The translations under genes and the position numbers were made by a program. A stretch of DNA of 64,000 bases, taken from Delftia sp. PS-11. GTDB taxonomy: Bacteria > Pseudomonadota > Gammaproteobacteria > Burkholderiales > Burkholderiaceae_C. Where the stretch lies: positions 1 to 64,000 of the forward strand of contig NZ_JACSYA010000013.1 in NCBI RefSeq assembly GCF_029870285.1, written 5' to 3'. The notes beneath the pieces were generated by a model. It was not told the origin of the DNA and did no database searches. It saw only the letters and a list, made by a program, of their open reading frames with translations. This document shows positions 15,573-24,705 of the stretch, piece by piece. Each line of letters opens with the position of its first letter. Position 1 is the stretch's first letter.

Positions 15573-17477
15573 ATGTCCCTGATCTCACACCGCCATGCGC
15601 TGCGCCCGCTGGCACTGGCCCTGGCCGCCAGCGCGCTGCTCGCCGCCTGCAGCACGCCCAGCACGCCCGTCCGCCAGCCGATGGAGCTGCGCATCCTGCA
15701 CATCAACGACCACCACTCCACGCTGGAGTCCAAGCGCAAGACCCTGCAACTCGACGCGGGCGCCGGCAAGGCCGAAGCCGTGGCCGTGGACGCTGCAGGC
15801 TTTCCCCGTGTGACCCAGGCCATCGAGGAGCTGGCCGCGCAGTCGCCCAACGTGCTCAAGCTGCACGCGGGCGATGCGCTCACGGGCACGCTGTATTTCA
15901 ACCGCGGGGGTGCCGCAGGCGAAGCCGACGCCGCGCTCATGAGCACCGTCTGCTTTGACGCCTTCACGCTGGGCAACCACGAGTTCGACAAGGGGGACTC
16001 CAGTCTGAAGTCCTTTCTGGACCGGCTGCGCACCGCCAGCTGCAAGACGCCCGTGCTCAGCGCCAATGTGCGTTTTGGCGCGGGCTCGGCGCTGAACACC
16101 GCCAGGGCGCCCGGCTATGTGAGCCCCTCCACTGTGGTGGAGCGCGGCGGCCAGAAGATCGGCATCATCGGGCTGACCATTGCAGGCAAGACCAAGGCTT
16201 CCTCCAGCCCCGATGCCGACACCACGTTCGAGGACGAAGCCACGGCGGCACAGCGCGAGATCGATGCGCTGCGCGCCCAGGGCATCAACAAGATCGTCCT
16301 CATGAGCCACATCGGCTACGACTATGACCGCCAGATCGTGCCCAGGCTCAGCGGCGTGGACGTGGTCGTGGGCGGCGACTCGCACACCCTGCTGGGCCCC
16401 GATGTGCTCAAGACCACAGGCGTGGGCACGCCCGGCGGCACCTATCCCACGCGCCTGACAGACAAGGACGGCAGCACCGTCTGCGTGGTCCAGGCCTGGG
16501 AGTACGCCCAGGTCGTCGGCGAGCTCAAGGTCCAGTTCGACGCCGATGGCCGCGTGACACAGTGCAGCGGCACGCCCCATGTGCTGATCGGTGACGACTT
16601 CACCCTCGGCGGCAAGGCTGCCACCGACGCGCAGAAGGCCGCGCTCAAGGCCAGCGCCGCCGCCACGGGCGTGCTGCGCGTGACCACGCCCTCGGCCAAG
16701 GCCACGGCCGTGCTGCAGCCCTTCAAGGACAAGGTGGCCCAATTCAACCTCAAGCAGGTTGCCATCGCGCCCCAGGAACTGTGCTCGCGCCGCGTGCCCG
16801 GCGGTGCCGGCACCATGAACTACAGCCAGTCCAGCGCAGCCTGCAATGCCGAAGGCAGCGTGAGCGTGCGCGGTGGCGACATCCAGCAGCTCGTGGCCCA
16901 GGCCTACCTGGAGGAAGCCAACCGCCACTACGGCGGCGCAGACATCTCGCTGCAAAGCGGCGGCGGCGTGCGCATCCCGCTGCTGGGCGTGACCACGGCG
17001 GCCCAGGTCATCCAGGTGCTGCCCTTCGGCAACACGCTGTTTCGCCTCGACATCACGGGCGCCGAAGTCAAGGGCATGCTGGAAGACGGCCTGGAAGCCG
17101 TCTACGGCGCCAGCGGCACTCCCGGTCCCTACCCCTACACTGGCGGCCTGCGCTTCGATGTGAACGCGGCTGCGGCGGCAGGCCAGCGCGTGTCGGGCAT
17201 CGAGGTCTACGACCAGGCAGCCCGGCTGTGGAAGCCGCTGGAGACGGCGCGCACCTACAAGCTGTTCGTGCTGGGTTTCAACGCCACGGGCGGCGATGGC
17301 TACAAGACGCTGGCGGCGGTGCCCGATTCGCGCCGCATGGACATCGGCGTGCTGGATGCGGATGTGTTCTTCAACTACATCGAGCGCCAGCCTGTGGATG
17401 CGGCATCGGGCCTGCCCCGGCTGTCGCGTCTGCCGACGGATCTGTACAGCACGCGTAGTTTTCAGGGTGGGCGCTGA
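15573..17477 (+). CDS. 5'-nucleotidase/UshA-type metallophosphatase lipoprotein
   Basis: 634 aa. Signal peptide with lipobox (LAASALLAAC, Cys at about residue 26), so it is membrane-anchored on the periplasmic side. The calcineurin-like domain follows with ILHINDHHS, GNHEFDKGD, MSHIGYDYD and VVGGDSHTLLG, then the 5'-nucleotidase C-terminal domain (about residues 395-590) with the substrate region GGGVRIPLLG. Such enzymes dephosphorylate extracellular nucleotides or cleave NAD-type dinucleotides; the exact substrate cannot be read from sequence. It is transcribed away from copA. Confidence 0.85.
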   Translation: MSLISHRHALRPLALALAASALLAACSTPSTPVRQPMELRILHINDHHSTLESKRKTLQLDAGAGKAEAVAVDAAGFPRVTQAIEELAAQSPNVLKLHAGDALTGTLYFNRGGAAGEADAALMSTVCFDAFTLGNHEFDKGDSSLKSFLDRLRTASCKTPVLSANVRFGAGSALNTARAPGYVSPSTVVERGGQKIGIIGLTIAGKTKASSSPDADTTFEDEATAAQREIDALRAQGINKIVLMSHIGYDYDRQIVPRLSGVDVVVGGDSHTLLGPDVLKTTGVGTPGGTYPTRLTDKDGSTVCVVQAWEYAQVVGELKVQFDADGRVTQCSGTPHVLIGDDFTLGGKAATDAQKAALKASAAATGVLRVTTPSAKATAVLQPFKDKVAQFNLKQVAIAPQELCSRRVPGGAGTMNYSQSSAACNAEGSVSVRGGDIQQLVAQAYLEEANRHYGGADISLQSGGGVRIPLLGVTTAAQVIQVLPFGNTLFRLDITGAEVKGMLEDGLEAVYGASGTPGPYPYTGGLRFDVNAAAAAGQRVSGIEVYDQAARLWKPLETARTYKLFVLGFNATGGDGYKTLAAVPDSRRMDIGVLDADVFFNYIERQPVDAASGLPRLSRLPTDLYSTRSFQGGR

Positions 17478-17520
17478 GTAGTTCACGCTCTTTTTGGGAC
17501 CCTGCCGGGGGTTGTTTTTC

Positions 17521-17544
17521 GAGGCCGGGTTTCGCCCCGGCCTC
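17521..17544. terminator. Hairpin between convergent genes
   Basis: Perfect 9-bp stem GAGGCCGGG (17521-17529) / CCCGGCCTC (17536-17544) with a 6-base loop, between the convergent 5'-nucleotidase and the 5-oxoproline operon. No T run follows on either strand, so this may be a Rho-assisted or RNA-stabilising hairpin and not a classic terminator. Confidence 0.45.
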
Positions 17545-17587
17545 TGCCGCCAGAGGCACCACAGAATCAAAAAACCATTACCCGCAA

Positions 17588-19324
17588 TCAGCCGATCCGA
17601 GCAATCACAGCCCCCAACGCCTGCGCCTTCCCCGCCTCAGCCACCAGAGCCACCACCCCGCTGCGATGCGCAGCCACCTGCATCTCCATCTTCATGGCCT
17701 CCATGACAGCGATCACATCACCCTCCTGAACGGTGTCGCCATCGGCCACCTTCCAGGCATGCAGATTGCCTGCAATAGGTGATGTGACGGCCGCGGGATC
17801 GACGGCAGATTCGGCAGCCAGCGCAGCAGCGGGCGCAGCGGCTGCGCCGCCAGCCGATGCCAGCCCCTGCAGCAGCATGGCCGGCAGGCCCAGGGCCACA
17901 CGGCGTCCGTCGATCTCGACGGCGCAGCGCACCAGGCTGGCATCGGGCAGCGGCTCGGCGCGCACGGCGGCAGCCAGGGGTTCGGCGAAGTCGGATTCGA
18001 TCCAGCGCGTATGGACCTTGAAGCCGTCATGACCCACGAAGTCGGGGTGGCCGATCACGGCACGGTGGAAGGGCAGCACCGAGGACAGGCCCTCGATGCG
18101 GAACTCGGCCAGCGCGCGGCGGGCGCGAGCCAGGGCCTGTTCGCGCGTGGCGCCGCTGACAATGAGCTTGGCCATCAGCGAATCGAAGCTGCCAGGCACC
18201 ACCGAGCCGGCCTGCACGCCGGTGTCCAGGCGCACGCCAGGGCCCGAAGGCGCATCGAAGCGCGCCACAGGGCCCGGCGTGGGCAGAAAGCCACGGCCTA
18301 CGTCTTCGGCGTTGATACGGAATTCGATGCTGTGGCCCAGCGGCGCAGGCGTTTCGGTCAGGGACAGGGGCAGGCCGTCGGCCACGCGCAGCTGCTCGAT
18401 CACCAGGTCCACGCCCGTGGTCTGCTCGGTCACGGGGTGCTCGACCTGCAGCCGGGTGTTGACCTCCAGGAAGGAGATGGCGCCTGTCTGGCTGAGCAGG
18501 AACTCCACCGTGCCCGCGCTCACATAGCCTGCAGCCGCGCAGATGTCGCGCGCCGCCGTGTGGATGCGCGCGCGCTGTTCGTCGCTGAGGAAGGGAGCCG
18601 GCGCTTCTTCGACCAGCTTCTGGTTGCGCCGCTGCAGCGAGCAGTCGCGCGTGCCCAGCACCACCACGTTGCCGTGGGTGTCGGCAAGCACCTGGGCCTC
18701 GATATGGCGGGGCCGGTCCAGGAATTGCTCGACAAAGCATTCGCCCCGGCCAAACGCGGTGACGGCCTCGCGCACGGCCGAGTGGTACAGCTCCTCGACC
18801 TCGTCCATGCGCCAGGCGATCTTCATGCCCCGGCCGCCGCCGCCGAACGCGGCCTTGATGATGATGGGCAGACCGTGCTGCTGCGCGAAGGCCAGGACTT
18901 CACCAGCATCCTTGACCGGGTCGGGCGTGCCGGCTACCAGCGGAGCGCCAACCTTCAGGGCGATCTTGCGCGCCTCGACCTTGTCGCCGAGCTGGGCAAT
19001 GGTCTCGGGCGTGGGACCGATCCAGCGCAGGCCGGCATCGATCACGGCGCGTGCAAAAGCTTCGCTTTCCGACAGAAAGCCATAGCCGGGGTGCACGGCA
19101 TCGGCACCGCTCTTGTGCGCGATGGCGATGAGTTTGGCGATATTCAGGTAGGTGTCGGCCGGGCGCTCGCCGCCAAGGCCATAGGCTTCGTCGGCCATGC
19201 GCACATGCAGGGCATCGATGTCGGCATCGGCATAGACGGCCACGGACTTGACGCCATAGTCGGCGCAGGCGCGGGCGATGCGCACGGCGATCTCGCCACG
19301 GTTGGCAATCAGGACTTTCTTCAT
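17588..19324 (-). CDS. Biotin carboxylase fused to biotin carboxyl carrier domain
   Basis: 578 aa. Biotin carboxylase (about residues 1-445) with [30 protein letters not shown] (ATP-grasp loop), the catalytic run [14 protein letters not shown] and FRINAEDV. After an Ala-rich linker (about 490-510) comes a biotinyl domain with EAMKMEM (Lys biotinylation). It is the last gene of the pcp-pxpA-pxpBC operon. With the PxpB-PxpC fusion it recreates the carboxylase plus KipI/KipA plus carrier architecture of urea carboxylase, split over two proteins, which suggests carboxylation of 5-oxoproline or a related lactam. ATG 19324 has AAGGAA upstream. Confidence 0.85.
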   Translation of the reverse strand: MKKVLIANRGEIAVRIARACADYGVKSVAVYADADIDALHVRMADEAYGLGGERPADTYLNIAKLIAIAHKSGADAVHPGYGFLSESEAFARAVIDAGLRWIGPTPETIAQLGDKVEARKIALKVGAPLVAGTPDPVKDAGEVLAFAQQHGLPIIIKAAFGGGGRGMKIAWRMDEVEELYHSAVREAVTAFGRGECFVEQFLDRPRHIEAQVLADTHGNVVVLGTRDCSLQRRNQKLVEEAPAPFLSDEQRARIHTAARDICAAAGYVSAGTVEFLLSQTGAISFLEVNTRLQVEHPVTEQTTGVDLVIEQLRVADGLPLSLTETPAPLGHSIEFRINAEDVGRGFLPTPGPVARFDAPSGPGVRLDTGVQAGSVVPGSFDSLMAKLIVSGATREQALARARRALAEFRIEGLSSVLPFHRAVIGHPDFVGHDGFKVHTRWIESDFAEPLAAAVRAEPLPDASLVRCAVEIDGRRVALGLPAMLLQGLASAGGAAAAPAAALAAESAVDPAAVTSPIAGNLHAWKVADGDTVQEGDVIAVMEAMKMEMQVAAHRSGVVALVAEAGKAQALGAVIARIG

Positions 19325-19341
19325 CGCAATTCCTTCAGTAT

Positions 19342-20973
19342 TCAGTTCGTCGCACCCTCGGCGCAGGGCAGGTATTCCTGGAAGGCACGGATGGGGTTGA
19401 AGCGGATCCATGCACCCACGGGAATCTGGCCTGCAAGGTCCAGGTGGTGGGGGGCCACGCAGCCGATGACGGGGTAGCCGCCAGTTAGCGGATGGTCGGC
19501 CAGAAAAAGCACGGGCTGGCCGCTGGGCGGCACCTGGATGGCGCCCAGCGGCGTGCCTTCGCTGGGCAGTTCGCCCGCAACGGCGCGTGCCAGGGGCTGC
19601 TCGCCGGCCAGGCGCAGGCCCACGCGGTTGGACTGCGGCGTGACCTGCCAGCGCTGGGCGGACAGCAGGGCCACGGCCTCGGGCGTGAACCAGTCGGTGC
19701 GCGGACCCAGCTCCACATCCAGCACCACGTCCTGCCCGGCCACGGGCAGGGACTCGGGCGGCAGCTGCGGCGCCGCCACGGCCGTGCGGCCTGCAGGCAG
19801 CACGGGCAGCAGTTGCCCCACGGCCAGCGGCGCGGGGCCAACGTGGGCCAGGGTGTCGGTGCAGGCGCTGCCCAGCACGGGCGCCACCGCAAAGCCGCCA
19901 CGCACGGCCACATAGCAGCGTGCGCCAGCGGCAGGCTGGCCCACGGTCAGCAGGTCGCCATCGGCCAGGGCCACGGCCTGGTAGCGGGGCACGTTCCAGC
20001 GCTGGCCGCTGCGGGTGGTGATGGCCAGAGGCGCATCGGCGCCCGTGACGGCAACCACAGTCTCGCCCTGGCTTTGCAGCGACAGGCCACCGCCGACGGT
20101 TTCCAGCACGGCCAGGTCGCTGGCATTGCCCACCAGGCGGTTGGCAGCCTTGAAGGCTGCCTGGTCCATGGCGCCCGATGCCGACACGCCCTGCCCGGCC
20201 TGGCCCATGCGGCCACGGTCCTGGAACAGGGTCATCAGGCCGGTAGCCTTCACGCACAGCGCGTTGCCGTCGTGCGGCCGGACAGGCGCCAAGGCCGGTT
20301 CAGGCACGGCCAGTTCAGGCACGGCCGGTTCAGGCACGGTTGCTGCATCTGCCTGCGCCAGGCTGGCCGCATCGACGAAGCGCACGCGGTAGCCGGGCTG
20401 CAGCAGCGCCGGCAATTCACGCGACAGGTCCCACATGCGCGCCGAGGTGCGGCCGATCAGCTGCCAGCCGCCAGGGCTGGCCTGGGGATAGACGGCGCTG
20501 AAGGTGCCGCCCAGCGCCACGGCGCCAGCCGGCACGCGCGTGCGCGGTGTGCTGCGGCGGGGCACATTGAAAAGGGGGTCGCCGCCGCTGAGGTAGGCAA
20601 AACCGGGCGCAAAGCCCGTAAAAGCCACGGCGTATTCGCTGCCTGTATGGCGGCGCACAACTTCCTCGGGCGTGATGCCCAGCAGTTGGGCCACATCGGC
20701 CAGGTCTTCGCCGTCGTAGTGCACGGGGATCTCCACCAGCACATCGCTGCGCTCGGTGCGCAGCCCCAGGTCGCGCCCGGCAATGCGGCGCACCAGATCG
20801 GCTGCAGCCACCTGCGAGGGTGCGAACTGCACCAGCACCGTGCGCGCGGCGGGCACCAGCTCCTGCACGCCCTCGATGGGATCGCGCTGCAGCGAGCCCA
20901 GCAGGGCCAGGGTCTCGTCCAGGTCGGCCAGCTCCACCATCAGGGCCTGGCGGTTGACGGGTAGAAAACGCAT
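19342..20973 (-). CDS. pxpB-pxpC: PxpB-PxpC fusion, 5-oxoprolinase subunits
   Basis: 543 aa, a natural fusion. The PxpB (KipI-like) part is about residues 1-205 ([39 protein letters not shown]). It is joined by a [15 protein letters not shown] linker, encoded by a 15-bp tandem repeat, to PxpC (KipA-like, about 235-540: [46 protein letters not shown]). With PxpA it opens 5-oxoproline to glutamate at the cost of ATP. It lies 9 bases after pxpA. Confidence 0.9.
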   Translation of the reverse strand: MRFLPVNRQALMVELADLDETLALLGSLQRDPIEGVQELVPAARTVLVQFAPSQVAAADLVRRIAGRDLGLRTERSDVLVEIPVHYDGEDLADVAQLLGITPEEVVRRHTGSEYAVAFTGFAPGFAYLSGGDPLFNVPRRSTPRTRVPAGAVALGGTFSAVYPQASPGGWQLIGRTSARMWDLSRELPALLQPGYRVRFVDAASLAQADAATVPEPAVPELAVPEPALAPVRPHDGNALCVKATGLMTLFQDRGRMGQAGQGVSASGAMDQAAFKAANRLVGNASDLAVLETVGGGLSLQSQGETVVAVTGADAPLAITTRSGQRWNVPRYQAVALADGDLLTVGQPAAGARCYVAVRGGFAVAPVLGSACTDTLAHVGPAPLAVGQLLPVLPAGRTAVAAPQLPPESLPVAGQDVVLDVELGPRTDWFTPEAVALLSAQRWQVTPQSNRVGLRLAGEQPLARAVAGELPSEGTPLGAIQVPPSGQPVLFLADHPLTGGYPVIGCVAPHHLDLAGQIPVGAWIRFNPIRAFQEYLPCAEGATN

Positions 20974-20982
20974 GCCCGCCCC

Positions 20983-21741
20983 TCAGCCCACGAAGGAGGA
21001 AATGTGCACGCCCTCCTGCTCGAAGCGCTGGCGCAGATGGCGCGCAATCGCCACGGCGCCCGGGCTGTCGCCATGCACGCAGATGGAATCGGCGGCAATG
21101 CGCACATCGCTGCCATCCACGGCACGGACCACGCCGTCGCGCACCAGCGTCAGCATGCGGGCGGCAATCTGGTCCACATCGTGCAGCACGGCACCGGGCT
21201 CGCGGCGCGAGACCAGGGCCCCCTCGGGCGTATAGCCCCGGTCGGCAAATGCCTCGGCCACCACGGTCAGGCCCGCGTCGCGCGCCCAGTCGATCAGGGG
21301 CGAGCCGGCCAGTGCCACCAGCACCAGCGCCGGATCGATGGCGCGGATGGCGGCAATCACGTCCTCGGCCTGGCGCCGGTCGTGGGCGATGGTGTTGTAG
21401 AGCGCGCCATGCGGCTTGACGTAACGCACTTCGGTGCCGGCCACATGGGCCAGGCCCTGCAGCGCGCCGATCTGGTAGATGATGCCGGCAACCAGGTCCG
21501 GGCTGGCCACATCCATGTTGCGCCGGCCAAAGCCGATGAGGTCGGGATAGGACACATGGGCACCGACGGTGACGCCGCGCGCCCGCGCAGCCCTGAGCGT
21601 GTGCAGGATGCCGGCCGGGTCGCCGCCATGAAAGCCGCAGGCCACATTGGCGCTGCTGACGATATCCAGCATGGCAGCGTCGTCGCCCATGCGCCATGCG
21701 CCCAGGCTCTCGCCAAGGTCACTGTTCAAGTCCATTTTCAT
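20983..21741 (-). CDS. pxpA: 5-oxoprolinase subunit A (LamB/YcsF family)
   Basis: 252 aa. Starts [10 protein letters not shown] with [53 protein letters not shown] and [10 protein letters not shown], all hallmarks of the family. It forms the ATP-dependent 5-oxoprolinase with PxpB and PxpC. GAGGAGAG precedes ATG 21741. It lies 26 bases after pcp, so peptide-derived pyroglutamate would be passed straight to this enzyme. Confidence 0.92.
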   Translation of the reverse strand: MKMDLNSDLGESLGAWRMGDDAAMLDIVSSANVACGFHGGDPAGILHTLRAARARGVTVGAHVSYPDLIGFGRRNMDVASPDLVAGIIYQIGALQGLAHVAGTEVRYVKPHGALYNTIAHDRRQAEDVIAAIRAIDPALVLVALAGSPLIDWARDAGLTVVAEAFADRGYTPEGALVSRREPGAVLHDVDQIAARMLTLVRDGVVRAVDGSDVRIAADSICVHGDSPGAVAIARHLRQRFEQEGVHISSFVG

Positions 21742-21767
21742 CGTTCTCTCCTCGCCAGCGGGCTGCA

Positions 21768-22439
21768 TCAATGCAGCTGGCCGGCTGTTTCTTTCAGGTC
21801 CTGCACCACGGTCAGGGACGTTCTCAGGGTTTCTCGCAAGGCCGCCACCTGGGTGGCCAGGGCCATGCTGGCCATGCCTGGATGGCGGGCGGCCTGCTCG
21901 GGAAGGGCCGGCACATGGATGAAGCCGCCGCGTGCACCCGCTTCGCCATGGCCCTGCGCCAGCCAGTGCATGAGCGCGAAAAAGACATGGTTGCACACGA
22001 AGGTGCCTGCCGTATTCGAGACGGATGCCGGGATGCCCTGCGCGCGCAGGCCGCTGACCACGGCCTTGATGGGCAGCGTGCTGAAGTAGGCGGCAGGCGC
22101 GCCCTGGACCACGGGCGTATCCACCGGCTGGCCACCTGCGTTGTCCGGGATGCGCGCATCATCGATGTTGATGGCAACGCGCTCGGGCGTGAAATCGGCC
22201 CTGCCGCCTGCCATGCCCAGGCTGATGGCCAGCACGGGCCGCACCTGCCGCAGTGCCCCGTGCAGCCGCTCGATGGCGGCACCGAACACGCAGGGCAGCT
22301 GCACCGCATGCACCGTGGCGCCGGCAATGACTTCGCCGTGCAGGGCGCGCGCCACCTCCCAGGAAGGGTTGACGCTGTCCTGCTCGAAAGGCTCGAAACC
22401 CGTCACAAGGATGCGAGGGCCGCTGGATTTGGTCATCAT
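21768..22439 (-). CDS. pcp: Pyroglutamyl-peptidase I
   Basis: 223 aa cysteine peptidase of the C15 family. It starts [25 protein letters not shown]. The catalytic Glu and Cys regions ([19 protein letters not shown] and [21 protein letters not shown], with Cys and His) are both present. It releases N-terminal 5-oxoproline from peptides. The gene is followed by pxpA and pxpBC. The start may be either of two adjacent ATG codons. Confidence 0.9.
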   Translation of the reverse strand: MMTKSSGPRILVTGFEPFEQDSVNPSWEVARALHGEVIAGATVHAVQLPCVFGAAIERLHGALRQVRPVLAISLGMAGGRADFTPERVAINIDDARIPDNAGGQPVDTPVVQGAPAAYFSTLPIKAVVSGLRAQGIPASVSNTAGTFVCNHVFFALMHWLAQGHGEAGARGGFIHVPALPEQAARHPGMASMALATQVAALRETLRTSLTVVQDLKETAGQLH

Positions 22440-22562
22440 ATTTATGTCCTATGGGTTATTCCCGTGATCCTTGCTGTGCCTGCTGCCCTTGAAACTGGCG
22501 CACACCAAAGCCAGAGACACCGAGGAAGAGCCTGTGCCGGCCGCGCCGCCTCGCACCGAAGG

Positions 22563-22602
22563 TGTCGTCCCCAGGGGGAAGGCGCGAAGCGACTCAGGGG
22601 GT
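22563..22602. repeat. Dispersed palindromic repeat, short copy A
   Basis: Read on the minus strand, CCCCCTGAGTCGCTTCGC, then GCCTTCCCCCT and GGGGACGAC match the longer copy at 62279-62339, but about 17 internal bases are missing here. It occupies the 171-base gap between the DUF979 gene and pcp, within a single operon, so it could act as an RNA hairpin between cistrons. Similar elements are, from memory, common between genes in Comamonadaceae. Confidence 0.6.
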
Positions 22603-22610
22603 ACTCCATC

Positions 22611-23564
22611 TCAGCGGAACATCAGGAAATACATCAGGAACACATTGGCCGTCAGCAGCGCCAGAGCCGTGGGCACCTGGGCGCGGATCACTGCGTTCTT
22701 GTCGATCTCCAGCAGCGCCGCAGGCACCAGGTTGAAGTTGGCTGCCATGGGCGTGAGCAGGGTGCCGCAGTAGCCCGACAGCATGCCGATGGCCGCCATC
22801 ACGGCCGGATCGCCGTGGTACACGCCGACCAGAATGGGCACGCCCACGCCGCCCGTCATCACGGGGAAGGCCGCGAAGCCGTTGCCCATGACCACGGTGA
22901 ACAGCGCCATGCCGACCACGTAGACGGCGACAGCCACGAAGCGGATGTCCATGTTGATGTAGGTGGTGGTCACGTAGGCCACGGCCTTGCCAACGCCGGC
23001 ATCGGAGAACACCAGACCCAGCATGCCCAGCATCTGGGGCAGCACCAGGGCCCAGCCCAGAGCGTCGGTCAGGCGGCGCGATTCGCGCATGCCCTGGGCC
23101 GGCGTCTCGCGCGTCAGCCAGCACACCAGGCCCAGGGACAGCACGCAGCCCACGCCCAGGCTGACAAGGGTGGTGGCCTTAGGGTCCAGCAGCGGCGTGC
23201 CGCCGAAGACCAGGTGCGAGGCACCCAGCGTGCCGGCCATGGTGATCAGCGGGATGGCCAGGGCCGGCGCGAACAGCCTGTTGCCCAAGCGCTTGGCACT
23301 GGCCAGATAGTCGGCATCGCTGCGCGGCGTATGGCGGCCACTGCCCACACCGCCCAGGCCAGCGATCAGCGCCATGGCCACGGCGATCACGCCCACGGCC
23401 ACAGGCGGCAGTTCATTGCCCACCAGGAAGACCGCGGAATACAGCGCCCAGAACAGGCCGCTGGACCAGCGCTTGGGGTTGCTGGCATCGCGCAGCGTCA
23501 TTACGGAAGTGACGGCCAGCACGAAGCCGACCAGGTAGTACAGGTGCTGGATGGTCAGCGTCAT
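22611..23564 (-). CDS. DUF979 membrane protein, probable 5-oxoproline transporter subunit
   Basis: 317 aa, about eight to nine hydrophobic segments (for example LYYLVGFVLAVTSVM, VAVGVIAVAMALIAGLGG, AVYVVGMALFTVVMG, LALLTANVFLMYFLMF). It belongs to the DUF979 family, which occurs beside DUF969 and pcp or pxp genes. It starts 2 bases after the DUF969 stop. The pair is inferred to import 5-oxoproline or pyroglutamyl peptides; direct evidence for the substrate is not in the sequence. Confidence 0.8.
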   Translation of the reverse strand: MTLTIQHLYYLVGFVLAVTSVMTLRDASNPKRWSSGLFWALYSAVFLVGNELPPVAVGVIAVAMALIAGLGGVGSGRHTPRSDADYLASAKRLGNRLFAPALAIPLITMAGTLGASHLVFGGTPLLDPKATTLVSLGVGCVLSLGLVCWLTRETPAQGMRESRRLTDALGWALVLPQMLGMLGLVFSDAGVGKAVAYVTTTYINMDIRFVAVAVYVVGMALFTVVMGNGFAAFPVMTGGVGVPILVGVYHGDPAVMAAIGMLSGYCGTLLTPMAANFNLVPAALLEIDKNAVIRAQVPTALALLTANVFLMYFLMFR

Positions 23565-23566
23565 GG

Positions 23567-24310
23567 TCAGGCTCCCTTGGCTTCGGTGTGGGCAGTGGCG
23601 GCTGCTTCGGCGCTGGCCTTGTAGGCAGCCAGCTCACGTTCCAGCGTGCGGTCCAGGCGGCTCAGGCGCCAGGCATGGATCAGGAAGGCGCAGATGGCCG
23701 TGGGAATGCCCCACAGCGCGACATGGATGGGTTCGACCTCGATGCCGGCTTCCTTGAGGAAGGTGGTCATCAGCACGATGGCGCCAAAGGCCACAAAGAT
23801 GTCCTCGCCGAAGAACAGGCCCACGTTGTCCGTGGCGGCCGAGAAGGCGCGCAGCTTGTCGCGCACCTTGGCGGGCAGCATGCCGAAACGCGACTGGGTC
23901 GCGCCCTCGGCCATGGGCGCCAGCAGCGGACGCACCATCTGCGGATGGCCGCCCAGGCTGGTCAGGCCGACGGCAGCAGTGAGCTGGCGCGCAGCCAGGT
24001 AGACGATGAGCAGGCGGCCCGCAGTGGCCGACTGGATGGAGCTGATCCAGTTCTGCGCGTGCTGGCGCAGGCCGTGGCGCTCCAGCAGGCCGATCACCGC
24101 CAGCGGCAGCAGGATGATCAGCGGCAGGTTGCGGGTTTTGATGAAACCCGTGCCGATGGTGGCCAGCACCTTGTCGACGGGAAAGCCCGCCGCCAAAGCG
24201 GTACCGATGGCCGTGACGATCACGACCATCATGGGATTGAAGCGCAGCACGAAGCCCGCCACGATGATGGCCACCCCGATCAGCGGCCAGAGATTGACGT
24301 CAGTCAGCAT
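23567..24310 (-). CDS. DUF969 membrane protein, probable 5-oxoproline transporter subunit
   Basis: 247 aa with several membrane spans (LWPLIGVAIIVAGFVL, MMVVIVTAIGTALAAGF, LPLIILLPLAVIGLLE) and a conserved loop TSLGGHPQMVRPLLAPMAEGATQ. It is the first gene of the 5-oxoproline operon. The start is taken as ATG 24310 (GGGGAA upstream); a longer in-frame reading upstream has no membrane or family features. It works with the DUF979 protein encoded 2 bases later. Confidence 0.8.
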   Translation of the reverse strand: MLTDVNLWPLIGVAIIVAGFVLRFNPMMVVIVTAIGTALAAGFPVDKVLATIGTGFIKTRNLPLIILLPLAVIGLLERHGLRQHAQNWISSIQSATAGRLLIVYLAARQLTAAVGLTSLGGHPQMVRPLLAPMAEGATQSRFGMLPAKVRDKLRAFSAATDNVGLFFGEDIFVAFGAIVLMTTFLKEAGIEVEPIHVALWGIPTAICAFLIHAWRLSRLDRTLERELAAYKASAEAAATAHTEAKGA

Positions 24311-24705
24311 GTTGATTCCCCGTTGGACACATCCACCCGTGGCGGCTTCGCCGCCCCCTCGAACCAGTGGTCTGGGTGGACCATCCATCTGGTTTTGTTC
24401 AACAAAAATAGATTTTTGTCTTACATAACTAGATTCTGATCATGACAATATGTGCATAGATATAGTACAAACCCGTATGACCTTGCATGCAAACCAAGCA
24501 AATTCAGGATTTTCAAAAAATTCAATGACTATTGATAATTAATAATCGATAGATAACACAAATAAAACGCTGCGCGTATATCGGTATCGCCTGCAGCGAG
24601 GCCGCCTCCTACAATGGGCCGCCCTCCGGACTCCGGACGCAAGCGCGGCAGGCGGCATGGATGGCATTGCACTGCTCCCTTTCCTTTCGTCAGAGCCTTG
24701 AATCC
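24311..24705. promoter_or_regulatory. Divergent intergenic region with AT-rich island and hairpin
   Basis: 395 bases without a gene between the 5-oxoproline operon and a binding-protein gene. Bases 24332-24380 fold as TCCACCC/GGGTGGA around an inner GGCGGC-TTC-GCCGCC hairpin (24341-24355), inside the 5' leader of the DUF969 operon. Bases about 24395-24565 are strikingly AT-rich against the GC-rich surroundings, with many TATA-like stretches, and must hold the promoters for both directions. No single promoter can be fixed with confidence. Confidence 0.5.

Noticed and set aside
15585..17570. Long open frame antisense to the 5'-nucleotidase
   Set aside because: Low-complexity Ala/Gly/His/Arg composition with no motif; the sense frame has signal peptide and catalytic motifs.
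17588..20257. Extended 889-codon reading of the biotin carboxylase gene
   Set aside because: The upstream part is a shadow of PxpBC; the family start [13 protein letters not shown] at 19324 has its own ribosome site.
20291..20340. 15-bp tandem repeat in pxpBC as a mobile or CRISPR-like repeat
   Set aside because: Three units only, in frame, encoding a VPEPA linker between two domains.
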